A DNA stretch of 64,000 bases from Platerodrilus igneus (GCA_036346225.1 JARFIW010001469.1:13238001-13302000); one strand, 5' to 3'; shown: positions 24,301 through 37,012, counted from the first letter of the stretch. Made by a program: numbers and translations. The notes: generated from the letters alone by a model not told the origin.

Positions 24301-24985
24301 TATGGTAATTGATGCAACCTGAATTTCTTTTGTTTAAAAAGTATATAATGGCGCCGATGAGTTCATCCTCTTAAAACAAAGTTAGGTCATACTCAGTTTT
24401 GTGGTGACTCAGATTGCATGTAAAATTTAAAATACGTAAGTTTAAATATATAAAAGGTTAGATAAAGAAAACGGCATGAAGGAGGTTCAATTTTGATTCA
24501 CGCGTCTGAAGTTTGCCGAGAATGCCTTGTGTGGTTTTAAAAAAAAGCAGTTCCATTCTTCAAGAGGAAACCCCGTTTCCAACATTTGAACTCTAAACAT
24601 GCCGCTTTGGTAGGCTAATTAACTTGTGAAGAAGTTAGTGTACTGGGCAAAGTAGCCTAAAAAGATTCCGATATTTTCCTGCCAAGTGGGCCAGTTTCTT
24701 TTTAGGGATCCTACTGAGTTCATAGAGAAGTCAAACGTTGTGTTGGAAGTTTTATGTTGTAGTGGACGAGGTCGATAAGCTAGAGGTACTGGATGAGGAA
24801 GTCGAGGGCAACCTTTAATGACATAATCCATTTTCTGTTTGCAAAAAAATTGTAAATAAATCAATGCCGAAGTTATAGAGGTACGAAGGCTGGTACCTAA
24901 TCATAAGAAAATGTATAAACTGAACGAACTTACAAGTGTATCTGTGTTTAGGTTAAGTTTTACTTAATATGTACACGATATATTA
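24300..24985 (-). repeat. Inverted copy of a possible gypsy pol segment
   Basis: Reverse complement of about 29,580-30,230. The minus strand reads DYVIKGCP, NWPTWQENIGIFLGYFAQYTNFF; FLGYFAQYTNFF resembles the FLG..NYYRRFI connection motif after gypsy RT. Its inverted orientation rules out an LTR pair with the right copy. Confidence 0.45.
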
Positions 24986-25339
24986 GTTGTTCACACCGTT
25001 TTTAGCTAATAGATTAAGAGATATGGAGCTTTTAATATTTGTTTAAGCTGGTACTGTGTAAACGTGTGTGTTATAGAATTAACAATAATCCGCAAATTTT
25101 ATAAATCTTGTATATTTGATTTTTCCATTAGTGTAAATGATATAGGTACAGTTCTTAGGAAATAAATTGTGGTGTTATTTTTATAAAAGCGTGATTGAAT
25201 ATTTTAGGTGTTATTTAATCTTTACTTTAGAAATCTTCCTTGCTGTTAGCAGTCATAACTTGGTCTACGCGTTTAGGTTTGTTTTGGATTTAACATATTT
25301 TTTGTTTTAACAAATTTTCAGGTATATTTTAAGCCAGAA

Positions 25340-25840
25340 TTACTATCTTGATCTCAAGATATTGGCACTCCCTTGCTAGTCAGTGTAAGGTTTTTCCACT
25401 TAATCCTTGTGAGATTATGTGGCATCCAGGGTATTTCCCCATCAAAACCACATGTTTGTCCAGAACTTTAGGTATTGATTTCCTTGCTCTTTACGACTCC
25501 GGTATGAGTACTACAATTTTCGGACAAAAAAGTTTTTGAAATATTTTTACGTTTGGGTATAAAAATTCAGACACAAAATTCTCCTAATTGTCAAATTGCA
25601 AACCGACTAACTGTACAATCTATGGAAACAATGACTTTACTCATCCAATTAAAGAAAAAAGTAGCAGTTTTAAAAGCTTTTATAGTCCCAAATGTAGCTC
25701 ACACTTTAGTTTTAAGTATTCATTTCTGGTCATCCGTAGGAATTATACCAGATCTTGTTAAAGGCGAATTCATAATAGAAACTTCATCTCTAATACTACA
25801 TTTTACTATAGATTTAAATTCTGAAAAAAAAATTTATTAG
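25340..25840 (+). pseudogene. Gypsy-type retropepsin fragment
   Basis: Two plus-strand frames, 25,348-25,539 and 25,553-25,840. The first holds LGIDFLALYDSGMSTTIFG, with the aspartic protease DSG box, and the second continues VPNVAHTLVLSIHFW and the VGIIPD segment typical of gypsy pol between protease and RT. A frameshift near 25,540 separates them. The pol frame is then cut by the hAT element at 26,573. Confidence 0.55.
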
Positions 25841-26572
25841 AAAATATCATAGGTGAATATTTTGAAAATTTGCCAGCATCAGGTGTGACTTTGTTACGTT
25901 CAGCTCCTGTATCTTACAAAATTCGCTCAATTATAGTTCACTAGCACGTTAACACTGTTTACACACCTTCTAAAATCTGTAATACTTGGTAACTAAGTGA
26001 ACCATATTACTCGAAATATACTGAAAATTCTTTATTGTTTTGATCTAGGCAACTGCTTGTTATTTTTCGTTTAATTGGAAAAAGGTTGTCAAAAAGAAAA
26101 GATACAAGTTGTGTCACTCATTCTGAATCTTTCTACTTCCTTCCTTTTGTACTTGACTATCGAAAGCAAATACAATGTCCTTCGTAACATTACCCAAGAT
26201 TTAAACGGGTAATCATACGCATACACATTTTGTATATCCTACCTATTTGTGTGCGATGACTCGGTTCTAGTTAGATACTAGATGGATTCTGTTGTTTATG
26301 AAACGTGAACCTCCCATCCAGCAAATATAGCTACTGTTGCTGTTGGGTTCTGATCTACGCTGTGCGGACCGTCCGATTCTGTACTCGTACTGGAAGATTA
26401 ACCTATTACTTTGTTCTAACTGCGTAACACCTGAGAGATCGATAAAGATTTTATAAATCTCGTGTAAACAAATGCGCATTTGTCTAGTTTATCAACCTCG
26501 TGACCATAAGTATTATATACCTATTGTACGAGTAGGTACCGGGAATATAGAGTTCTTAAATGGAATAGTTAC

Positions 26573-28267
26573 TAGGGATGGACACGAACTGAACAGGTTC
26601 GAGGTTCGGTTCGAGGTTCGGTTCGAGGTTCGGTTCGAGGTTCGGTTCGAGGTTCGGTTTGATTTTTCGAACCGAACCGGACATCTTATTTTCGAACCGA
26701 ACCTCGAACCGAACCATCAAATTTTTCGAACCGAACCGAACCTAGCTCAAGGTTCGGTCCGGTTCGGTTCGAAAAGTTCGATTTTTTAAATAAAAGTTTA
26801 ATTTTCACTAAAAACATGTCAATCTTAATTTCCCCAAATGCACATTTTAAAAATCTCTAGTCGCAAGCATATAAGAAATACAACGATTTTTTAATGTACA
26901 TGGTCCTCGAGTTTTAAGCCAATAGGTAAAAATGTAATAGGTATTAGTGTTACACATCTAATAAATTTTGTCATGGAGGCACGTTTGTGGATAAAAAAAT
27001 TCTACATTAGTTCGATTTGTTTAATGCTTCTTATTTCAAATTGTTGTTTGTTTATAACTAGTATTAGATATTAAAGGAACTCGAAATGATTTTGAAAATT
27101 TGGTTTTAAAAACAAGCTTATTTTATTTAATGAACAGAAGTCGTGTTGAAAACCATCTTAAACATATACAAGCCGACGTAACGGTCTAGAGACTGCAGAA
27201 GTTTTTAGAATAAACGAAACAATTTAATTCTTAATTAAGTATGCATTACTAATCCATCATTTTGAATTTTTTACTTTGTATGAAAACCAGCTCTCTATTA
27301 ATATTAAAAAATGTGACTTTGTAGCAAAAACTAATCTTTTTTTTGTACACAATCGCTCAACAAATGGTTTTATAAAACGCACGGTACCATAATATTTACG
27401 GTTTATTTAGTGTGGCCATTACCATCAACGTCTTCAGAAGTAGCCGATACTCCAGAAAGATGACCCCAAACTTTCTCTCAAAACCAAGGGTTGAAGTTTA
27501 TGACTCATGGCAGCATAAACGTTTCAATCAATGCCGACATAAAATAACACAGTATAATGCAAATAATAAGCAGGCAATGCCCGTGCGATAAATACTGCTA
27601 TATTTTATTATGAAAAACGTAGGCCCTGTTTGAGGCATATTTACGATTCTTTCCGAGAACCATCTGATATTGTCTTTTAAAAGCAATAATAATAAAGATA
27701 ACCTGACAAACAGCTTTTTGCTTGTACTGTATAAGAAATCAGCAAAACCTCAATGTCTTGATACTCTTTTTATACCAACTAAAACTAAAATAAAAGTAAT
27801 CGCAAAGATCGTGTGATATCGTTCTTGCACGGTAAAATGACATTAGTAAAAATCATCAACTATTAACACATTCTAAATTTTAGAGGTGGCTTTCACTATT
27901 AATCTAATTGTAATTACGCTTTGTTAAAGATAGTACGTATTGGAAAAACAAACATGGACAAATAGTATTAATATGATTTATGATACTAAAATCTAAAGCA
28001 AATTAATGTTAGGTTTATTTGAAAGTAGCAACTACTAAATATAAAAACTACATTAAACATTCAAATTGTTGTAGTTGAACGCATTAGTTGTTTAAAATAT
28101 CAAAATGTCTAACCGGTTCGGTTCGGTTCGTTTTTTTCGAACCAAACCGAACCGAACCGAAATATATATTTTCAAACCGAACCTCGAACCGAACCGGACT
28201 AAAAAGTTTTCGAACCGAACCGAACCTAGGGCAAGGTTCGGTTCGGTTCGGTTCGAATCCATCACTA
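26573..28267. mobile_element. Non-autonomous hAT element with GGTTCG-rich ends
   Basis: The ends read TAGGGATGGACACGAAC (left) and, inverted, TAGTGATGGATTCGAAC (right), in line with hAT termini. The flanking 8-mers ATAGTTAC (26,565-26,572) and ATAGCTAC (28,268-28,275) match at seven of eight positions, a hAT-sized target duplication. Subterminal arrays of GGTTCGGTTCGA lie at 26,597-26,780 and, inverted, at 28,108-28,255; frames there are by-products. The inner 1.3 kb is AT-rich with no transposase. Confidence 0.8.
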
Positions 28268-28979
28268 ATAGCTACTTCCTAGGTACTTGGGCTCCTAGCG
28301 AGGTCACAACCGTTGTAATAGATACTTTTGTGATAAAAAACGCTCACCTTAACAGTTTTCATGTCCTCACCTTACAGTATCATATGGTAACACAGAAGTT
28401 CCACGATTTATCAATAAATGCTTTTCTATTTATCCCGTATTGTATATATACCATAAGTTGAGCATTAACTCATTGTACAGCTCATTAACCATTTGCTATC
28501 AATGTTGAAACTATGTAAATATGTACGCCACCACGGCGGTCCTTCTTGTGAACTTACTTTGACAATATTTATAACCTTTGAATACTTAACAAAGTGAGAT
28601 GTACCGTAGACTTTTTGTTTAAAGAAAACAATAGACTTGATTATTTATGTTCACGTATTGGATTACTAGTAGGCATTAGGGAGTGACCTGTTGGACACAA
28701 CCATCATAGGCAGAGTTATTACCCTGCTTAATGGTTTCATATATTACCTTTAGAAGTTTTATCTGACAGATTACTCCCCTGCCATAGTTAATTGTGTTTG
28801 TACGTTTACTATACCGTTCTTCTTTTAGCAGATTGAAGTGCTGATCGTTTCCTTAGGTTGGTTATTTTTCTCCGATCCTAATCCACGACTATTGCTAGCG
28901 CGGCCTTCGTGTGATATGTAATTCGGATCTACAATTACAGCTTCTTTAGTTAAACATACAGTTAACGTAAAAGGAGCCC

Positions 28980-29600
28980 CGACTAAACAACGTTATTACA
29001 GGGTCTTGCTGCACCACAACATATCGATAGCGAATTAGATAAACCTCTTAAGTTAGGGGTCGTGCGTAAAAGCAGTAGTCTTTGGAGTATTCCTGTATTA
29101 TTGGACAAAAAAAAGACAACAGGTATATATTTGTCATTGGTTTTCGAAAACTTAACAATGTCATCGAGATAGATGCATAGCCTGTACCTTATGTTTCATC
29201 AATCTTGGATAACCTCCGAAATGCTGAATTTATTTCCATTTTAGATACCAAATCCGCAAATTTTCAGATTCCATTGGAAGAAATTCTTGTCAGTATGCAG
29301 TTTTCACGGTTCTAAATCGCGGTTTACTTGAATTAACCAGTTACCAATGGATATGCATAATTCACCTGCTACATGAGAAGGATTCGCTCATCGTCTTCTA
29401 CGTTAAGGATTACAACCTTATGTATTTTGTTATCTCGACGATATCATCATAAGTACAGATACATTTGAAAAACGTATTGAAATTTTGCTTATTAGAAGCT
29501 AGGCTCACCCTTAGTAAAGATAAATGTTAAACCTGTAAGAAGGAATTGATATATTTCTGCTATATTGTTAATGAAAACGGTTTATACGTCCAATATGTCA
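28980..29600 (+). pseudogene. Gypsy-type reverse transcriptase fragment
   Basis: Plus strand, many frameshifts: LGVVRKSSSLWSIPVLL near 29,048-29,100, then the LDTKSANFQI region, the catalytic YLDDIII box near 29,430-29,455, and the NENGLYV motif near 29,570, where fLGhivs..Gi is expected. It lies in the same orientation as the protease at 25.3 kb, so both probably come from one element split by the hAT insertion. Confidence 0.65.
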
Positions 29601-30230
29601 AAAAAGTTTAACCTAAACACAGACGCACTTGTAGGTACATTCAATTTGTATATTTACTTATCATTAGATACAAACCTTTACACCAGTATAGCTTCAGCAT
29701 TGATTTATATACAATTTTCTTGCAATCAGGTGCTGGATTATGGCATTAAAGGTTGCCCCTAATTCTTCTCGAGCACCTCTATCTTATCGTACAATATGAA
29801 ACTTTTAGCACAACGGTTGACTCTGCATGGACTCAGAAGTGTCCCTAAAAAGAAACTCGTCCGCTTGGCAGGAAATTATCCTAACCTACTTAGACTACTC
29901 TGCCTTGTATGCTATCCTCCGCACAAAGTAATTAACCTACCAAAGTTTAGAGTCTGGATGTTGAAAACGGAGTCGCTTTTTGAAGAATGAAATTGCTCTT
30001 TTTAAAACTACACGAAGGATTCTTGGCAAACTTCGGACGAATAAATCCAAATTGGACCTCCTTCATTCCGTTTTCACTATGTAACCTTACATATATTTAA
30101 ACTTACGTATTTCAGGTTATACGTGTGTTCCTAGTCAGCACAAAACTGTGTAAGACATGTCTTTGTTTTAAGAGGAAGGACTTATCGGCGCCATTATATA
30201 TTTTCTAGACGAAACTAGACTGTATTAATT
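29580..30230 (+). repeat. Right copy of the inverted pol-like segment
   Basis: Reverse complement of 24,300-24,985; includes the IKGCP motif and the frame 29,796-29,990 (KKKLVRLAGNYPNLLRLLC). It follows the RT fragment directly, in agreement with the RT-RNase H connection of the same pol. Confidence 0.5.
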
Positions 30231-31328
30231 ACCATGATGGTATCACCTCTAACCATTTTTTATAAAACCGACATAAATTTTATAACCTTTGACAATAGAT
30301 TAAAGACGATGCAAAATAATTCTCTCTTAAATTAGAATTTATTTAAGCCTAAAACGTATATGTCTTAGAAGGAAATAACCTAATCCTATTAGCGGACTTT
30401 ACTTGTACAGAAACTATTCATACAAAATGCGATTATAGTTATTTCTAAGAAAATGTCACAAGCTGTTCTCATTTGTGTTAATGTTTTGTCTACTTTTATT
30501 CGTTTAATAGTTTCTTCTATTGGTAGGATAAGCTTGAAGATGGTGTAAATAGTAGAACTTGTAGTTTGTACAGTTTTGGTATCGAATATTAACACAGGTA
30601 TATAAATAACATAGCACACAAATTACAAATACAAAAATATTCTTTATAACGTGTTCAACAAAAATGAAAAATGGTTAACAAACACACACAAGATAGGTAG
30701 AAAGAGCTTCGTGAACTTACAAGTAGAATCCTTAGCTATGTTGTTCCAATGCGTTGTATGATACTGTTAAGCAAACCCAAATCCATCAGCATGTCAGATA
30801 CGAACAAACAATGATATCGTATACAGCACAAATGTAGCAATATTTTAATTGATCTAAGGATTAGTTAAAACTTGGACACGGTTCTCAGAAGTTGCACTGA
30901 TGTGCAGCAGTAGATAAATGAGTGCGATATTACGTAACATTTCTGGTTTTTATGACTATATTTCAAACTGTACTTAGTAATTTCCTTCACTAGTGCAATG
31001 TTAAGTACTTTGATAGAAACAATATTGTTTACTTCAATTTACATTTGCGAAATGTCTTCATAGCAGAATCCGCAAAAACATGTTATTACTAATGAATAGT
31101 AGAAAGGGGTAATTAACTGAAGCTTAAAACCGTCGTTTGATTTTACTCTACAATTAGGACTATAATTTTCAAAAATTACATCATTAAACTAAATTGACTA
31201 TCTATATAATTCAGGTCTTTCTAATAATTCAGTAGTTAATAAAGGTAATTGAAAAGCTGTTTGTTGTAATTAAAAAATTCGCGAAGCTACAAAACCTTGC
31301 AACGTCTGAAACGTGTATTCCATATGAA
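30231..31328. other. AT-rich stretch upstream of odorant receptor
   Basis: No gene recognised on either strand; it must hold whatever promoter the receptor has, but no clear core promoter element can be singled out. Confidence 0.4.
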
Positions 31329-32383
31329 ATGAAACACTTTCATCTAAAAATAGCTATTCTTACTTTAAGTTTAGTTGGCCTTTGGCCTTTACAATTCAGC
31401 AAGAAATGTTGTACCGTCGCTTACCAAGTATACCACAAAATTACAGTAAGCATTTGCATAATACTTGTACTAACTCAGTACGTTGAGCTGTTTTCAATGA
31501 GCACAAACTTTCAAGAAATTACCAGTGTATTGGCTGTAAGCTTATTAGCTATAATTGGTCTTACTAAAATGTACGTTCTGAGCAGCTCCCGTATAAGAAA
31601 GTTATTTGAGATTATTATAGCCACTGAAGAAGGAATTAAAAAACACGGAGGGCGTGTTTTTGATATTTATAAATTCCACGTCGAAAAAAATGCAGACGCT
31701 AACATGGTTGTTATTTGTTTTGGTGTTGTGTGTTTGCTACTGTTTATTATTACGCCTTGTGTCTTGGAACTGATAAACCCGTTAGATGCCTACTACATTA
31801 TGGTGGGCAATTCTACGAAATATTTAAAGCGGCCACTACCATTAGTATCCTGGCTTCCTTTCGACCGGTATAAATATTACTGGTATACTTTTACTTGGCA
31901 GGCCGTTGCTTGCTCTATCGGAGCATTTGTTCTAATATCATGCAATAACCTGTTTATTTCATTGATAAATTTTGCAGTTGGACAGATAAAGATTATCCAG
32001 TATAATCTGGTTACTTTGATGAATGATAAATTACTACACCGTAACCTTGAGAAGATAATTTACCATCACAAAGCCATCATACGGTAAGTATAGAATGATG
32101 TTGATGCTATATAGATATAGCTTTATCTAGCAAGATACGTAAAGGTTCTTGATGGCTCTATGAAGATATTGCTTTTCCTAGATTTTTTAACGTCTTCGTT
32201 ACAAATAGCAATACTTGGTTTTGAGATAGCTGTTGTAAGTGGTACTTTACCAAGTGAAACTATTAAATAAGCTATTTCTAGGGAGACCTATCTATGCAGC
32301 TAATAAGGGACATCTTCTTCATATGCACAATGCTAACGCAACTGTTTCTATATTATTGGTTCGGAAATGAACTAATGCTAGAG
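31329..32383 (+). CDS. Insect odorant receptor (7tm_6), first three exons
   Basis: Three exons join in phase: 31,329-32,083 (donor GTAAGT, phase 2), 32,135-32,234 (acceptor CAAG, donor GTAAGT) and 32,300-32,383 (acceptor TGCAG, donor GTAAGT), giving 313 codons. The start is the first ATG, leading to LVGLWP, a motif near the N-terminus of many hymenopteran odorant receptors. Several hydrophobic segments follow, then WLPFDRYKYYW before the fourth, and exon 3 encodes FGNELMLE, typical of the region before the last helix. The protein would be a membrane odorant-binding channel subunit working with Orco. The last about 80 aa (terminal helix) are not found downstream, where a mariner-like element begins; the gene is either split by a long intron or truncated. 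No stop is seen in the three exons. Confidence 0.85.
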
Positions 32384-32877
32384 GTAAGTATACTTATTAA
32401 TGGCGGTCAATGCAAGACCGTTTGCGTCTTATTTCTGGAAAAGATACTTCGACACAGACCAGTTCGGGCAAGACCGAAATTACTGGAGGAAATCAAAAAC
32501 AACAGGTACCAAAATGAAACCTAAATTGGTTTAAGTCCTACTGTATAAATTAATTAATTACGTTTGGCACATGCATGTGCGGTGATAAAGGAAACTTCAA
32601 CCATATTTTTATATTAAAGAATAGCATTTTGTATTAATACTCTTAAAGAATTTCAGTTATATAGTCGAAATCATGAAAGAATGCATTTATGTACCTTGAC
32701 ACTCATATATAGTGTAACACTTTTTTTGATAGTGCAACAATTATTTTTTCAAGGTGTAACAATTCTGTCAAAAGAAAGCCCTTTACCCAAAAGCAACGCC
32801 CTTCTACTTCCAGTGAGTTCCGCCCAATAAGTATCCTACGCAATTTGTCAAAGTCACTTGAATATATATATAAATAT
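32384..32877. other. Sequence after odorant receptor exon 3
   Basis: No terminal receptor exon could be read here. The frame 32,294-32,524 past the donor site is intron read-through. Confidence 0.45.
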
Positions 32878-34918
32878 ATATACAGGGTGAGTTTTTAGTG
32901 TGGCAACGGTCGATAACTCCGTTATTATAAAAGCTACGTAAACCAAATTTGGAGGCATATTAGGCATGCCTAAAGTGCACATTTTAAAAATATTTGGAAG
33001 CATACAGGGTGTTTTATAATTCCATGGCATATTAAACTTATATTTTCTTAAATGTAACATTCTATATATTATTACATTTTTGGAAAGCCCATGAAAATGC
33101 TTTAATTTGATATTAAATTGTATCTGTCTATTCCTTTTAGTTTTTGAGATATTTAACTGTTTTTAGAAAAAATGACCCTGATTAAATACATTGCCACTGC
33201 ACTAATACACAACTTATGTTAATTTTCAAGATGCAGAAAATTTTACTATATACCATAGTATATTTGTAATTATCACTTTTTTGAAATTTCTTCACAGTAT
33301 ACGGGTGTGTCAGGTTTCGCAAAATGCAATTTTCAAAATTTTTTTTAAATGGCACTCTACCAATTTTATTGCCACAATGGATAGTTCATTAAGTGTCCTT
33401 TCACTTTTGTTAAGCATTCCCTATACCTAAATCCATTCTTTTCTGAGATATTTTTGATTTTTTTCAAATTTTAAGAATGTTTTTAATTTACATAACTAAA
33501 AATAACTTACTATTGGAGAATATTATAAAACAATGATTATTGACAATTTTTGAGTAAAAAGCTCTGACACGTCGATTTTTATTTTTAAATTGTCATTTGA
33601 TTATGTAATTTTTAACCCCCCACCCTTCAACCCCTAAGCGTTAGCATCCCCTACTTAAAAATTTTAAATAGCAATGTACCTCTTGTGATACCTCAATTAA
33701 CAGCATTTTTTATGCAGAAATAGAGTTTTACAAAAAATTCTAAATCCGATGATAAACAACTGTTTTATTCAATAAAAACTTATTCACTTAAAATGCCAAT
33801 TATCGGGTATGCCTTGACAAACAAAATGTTTGTAAAGTGTCAAATAAGTTTAGTGAAAGTACGTTAGTTAAATGCGTGTTGCTTGTTTAATAATAAGTCA
33901 GCAAAAATGAAACTTAACGAAGCCGAAAGGATTGTAATTTTAATGATGATTGGCTTTGGAGATAGAATTCGAACGCACAAACAAGTTCGAATTTTATTCA
34001 ATGAAATTCATCCCCCGAATTAAAAATAAATTTCGGAATATTGGACACGTACGAGATAAATCTAAAGAGGGACGTCCATCAGCTTTAAATGAAGATTAAG
34101 AATTGGATGTCTTGCTATTTGTGCAAGAAAAATCCACATTCAAGCGTTGCAGGAGTCGCTTCACAGTTAAATGCATCAAAATGTGCAGTTCATAGATTTT
34201 GCCGTAAACAAAAATTTCACCCTTACAAAGTGCAATTAGTGCAAAAGTTATCAGATGATGATTTTGATAGGCGAGCGCAATTTTGTGAGACAATGATGGA
34301 ACTTTGCAATGAAAATCTTGGGTTGGAAGGAAATATTATGTTTTCTGATGAGGCAACATTTTATTTAAATGGTACCGTTAATAAGCAGACTTGCCGTTAT
34401 TGGGCTAATGAAAATCCGCATTGGATGATGGAAGCAAATACACAATTTTTACAAAAGATTATTGTTTGGGCGGGGTTAGTGGGTAATTAAGTTATTGGAC
34501 CGTACTTTTTTGCGAGAACACTCAATGAGGAACCATATCTAAATTTTCTCCAATTGAAGAATTCCGGCTTTACCGGTACTACATCCGAATGCAGAAGATC
34601 CTGATTCACCCGATCCCAGTATTTGGCTACAGCAAGATGGTGCGTCTCCCCACTATGCACGTCCAGTACGGAAATATCTCGACCAAGTATTAATTGAGTA
34701 TTAATTGAGTATTAATTGAGGTATCACAAGGGGTACATTGCTATTTAAAATTTTTTAATAGAGGATGCTAGCGCTTAGGGGTTGAAGGATGGGGGGTCAA
34801 AAAATTACATAATCAAATGACAATTTAAAAATAAAAATCGACGTGTCAGAGCTTTTTACTCAGAAATTATCAATAATCATTTAATCGAATATATCCGTTA
34901 CTTTTGGGAAGCACTGTA
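32878..34918 (+). mobile_element. Mariner/IS630-type DNA transposon, decayed
   Basis: Sub-terminal inverted repeats of about 180 bp (33,525-33,710 and 34,711-34,895) flank a transposase relic. Landmarks in both arms are GCTCTGACACGTCG, TCATTTGATTATG and GTACATTGCTATT (left: GCAATGTACC). The left end TATACAGGGTGAG and the right end CTGTATATATA suggest TA-target termini; the sequence between 32,878 and 33,525 may be a second, related terminal module, as another ACAGGGTG lies at 33,003. Confidence 0.6.
33907..34700 (+). pseudogene. Mariner/IS630-like DDE transposase
   Basis: It starts MKLNEAERIVILMM at 33,907 and passes through several frameshifts. The longest open part is 34,089-34,490, with a helix-turn-helix-like section, RRAQFCETMM, MFSDEATFYLNG (first catalytic Asp), YWANENPHW and IVWAGLVG; then the second catalytic region QQDGASPHYARP follows near 34,628-34,665 in another frame. 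The C-terminal acidic residue region is missing. It cannot encode an active enzyme. Confidence 0.75.
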
Positions 34919-34950
34919 TATATATATATACACACATATATACATATGCG

Positions 34951-34952
<2 letters not shown>

Positions 34953-35003
<51 letters not shown>
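34953..35003. repeat. (GT)n microsatellite at the edge of Penelope palindrome
   Basis: GT dinucleotides; its mirror image is the (AC)n tract at 41,152-41,212 on the other palindrome arm. Confidence 0.95.
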
Positions 35004-35012
<9 letters not shown>

Positions 35013-35028
35013 TTTATGTTGAGTTTTA

Positions 35029-36454
35029 TTAAGTGATGTGATCATTTAAGTTAAATTTGTTTTTCGATTTAAAATGAAGTAGATAGGTGTATATGGAACT
35101 TAGTGCGTTGATATCAGTTTTTTTATTAATAGTGTTAGCGTTTTTAAATATGTAACACATTTCTAAGAATTCTCTTTTGGATCGTTTACTTTCAATTTGC
35201 AGTATTTTAGGATTGTCGAAATCTATTTTATGTCTGTTTGTATTTGCGTGTATGGTCAAAGCACAAGCGTTTGGTTTAACACGAATGTCACTTTTATGTT
35301 GAGTTAGGCGTTGTTTTAATTGCTGTGAGCTTTGGCCAATGTAGGTGAGATTGCAGTCTAAACAATTTATTTGGTATACAACATTCCGTTGTAGAAGGGA
35401 TGGTGTTTTATCTTTTAATTTAGAAAAAAGACTGTTTAAAGTTAAAAGGTTTCGTTTAGCAATTTTTATGTTGAATTTTTAAATACGTTTTCAAATTTTG
35501 TACTTAAGTTTTCGATGTAAGGAATTATATGGTATGTAGGCATATTTGCAGAAGACGCAGTATTATTGTTTGAGTGTTTATTAGAAAAGTCTATGTTTAT
35601 TGGTGCTTTATGATTGTATAAAAGGCTTTTTATTAGCTTTGGGGGATAGCTATTGTTTTTTAGAATTATAAATAGTTTGTCTAGATTTTTTTGATATAGA
35701 GATGGATCGCATATTTTTTTGATTCGATGTTTTACACCTAGAATGAAATTTATTTTAATTTTGTATTGATGATATGAATGATAATTTAGATATCTGCCGG
35801 AGTTGGTTGGTTTCTGATACCAGTCTAAAATAATAGTGTTATCATTTTTTCTAATTAGTAGAGTGTCTTGAAATGGGACGGATCGGTTATTTTCTAATTC
35901 AATGGTAAATTTAATTTTATCGTCGTAACTATTGAAAATTTGGAGAGTTTCGTTAATTTTATCTTCTGGTATAGATGTTATTATATCGTCAGCAAATTTT
36001 TTAAGAAATGGAATTGAAAACTTTAGTTTGGGAATAAATTCGTCTAATAAATCGTTCATAACAATTCTGGCAAATATGGGACTTAAATTAGAGCCCATTG
36101 GACAACCAAAGGTTTGTAGAAAAAAATCATTATTAAAGCTAAAATAACTTGTATTAAAAACTAATTCTTTAATGCCTGTAAAAATGGATTTTGCCATAGC
36201 TTTTCGATATTTTTTAGAACCCAAACCTTTGAAATGTTAGTGTAGAGTGAGATTGCATCTAGACTTATTAATACATGGTTATTTGGTAGTTGAAAGTTAT
36301 GTATAAAGTCAGAGAATTCAAAAGAATCGTTTACGTTGTAATTATTAATGTTAGTAGATTTTTGTAAAGCTGACAAAGGAAACATAAATACTCCCTGTAT
36401 GTTTGTTGTGGTTTGTTTAGCATTCTTCTTAAACTTCTTTGGGAATGAAACCAC
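35029..36454 (-). pseudogene. Penelope-like element copy A (RT + GIY-YIG)
   Basis: Minus-strand frames at 36,161-36,454, 35,466-36,224 and 35,029-35,465 are one ORF broken near 36,190 and 35,470. RT box A is SLDAISLYTNI, then FGCPMGSNLSPIFA, the catalytic FADDI, WYQKPTNSGRYLNYHS, and a C-terminal GIY-YIG nuclease domain (VVYQINC..LTYIGQSSQQLKQRLTQH near 35,290-35,380). The 5' part stops at about 36,390. Nearly identical over its length to the inverted copy at 39.4-41.06 kb. Confidence 0.85.
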
Positions 36455-36993
36455 TCATAGTTTTTAAAATTTATTTTATTTACGTTTCGATCGATGACCT
36501 AGGATCGTTGTCAAAATAATAAAACTTCAAGTTTGACGTTTATGACATAAATTGAAGGTTACTTTGATTTATTGATGTTTGAAATATTTGGTTTGAGTAC
36601 ACTAAGCAAAAATTTTTAAAGTTTAAAAGAATGATTGCCTTCAATTTGTGTTGCGACCTGGGATCGACTTTCCTATGGTAGCCAATACGCTTAACGTGAA
36701 ATCAGCTGATTAATTTTATTGGTGAATTTTATATAAATTCAATAATTTAGGAAACATTTTTAACATGTTTCTATTTATACAATTGAGAGATTTCTGATTT
36801 TATGTCTTATTTTACCGAGATTCAGTGAAGGGGGTTAAGCAACCTGTGGCTACCAAGATCCCCCAACATTTATAATTTGCCGAAATAATGGTTTTCTAGT
36901 TAATATGCTTATTGTAATGTAATTAGTTATTGTATGTATAAATAGAAATCGTGTATGTATGCTGTATTTCATGTTAATATCGCAAGGAAAAAC
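36455..36993 (-). other. Penelope pseudo-LTR, left arm
   Basis: Non-coding part of the left arm; at 36,481-36,521 it carries the conserved block that reads, on the minus strand, GACAACGATCC, an 8-nt loop, then a GATCGAAACG-like end. The right arm repeats it at 39,357-39,392. Confidence 0.6.
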
Positions 36994-37012
36994 CCAGGAA
37001 AAACTTGCAATG

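Noticed and set aside
26472..26789. 105-aa frame with FEVRFEVRF repeats
   Set aside because: Translation of the GGTTCG array of the hAT end; the same holds at 28,088-28,461.
24300..30230. The 24.3 and 29.6 kb copies as an LTR pair
   Set aside because: They are inverted relative to each other, and their content looks like pol coding.
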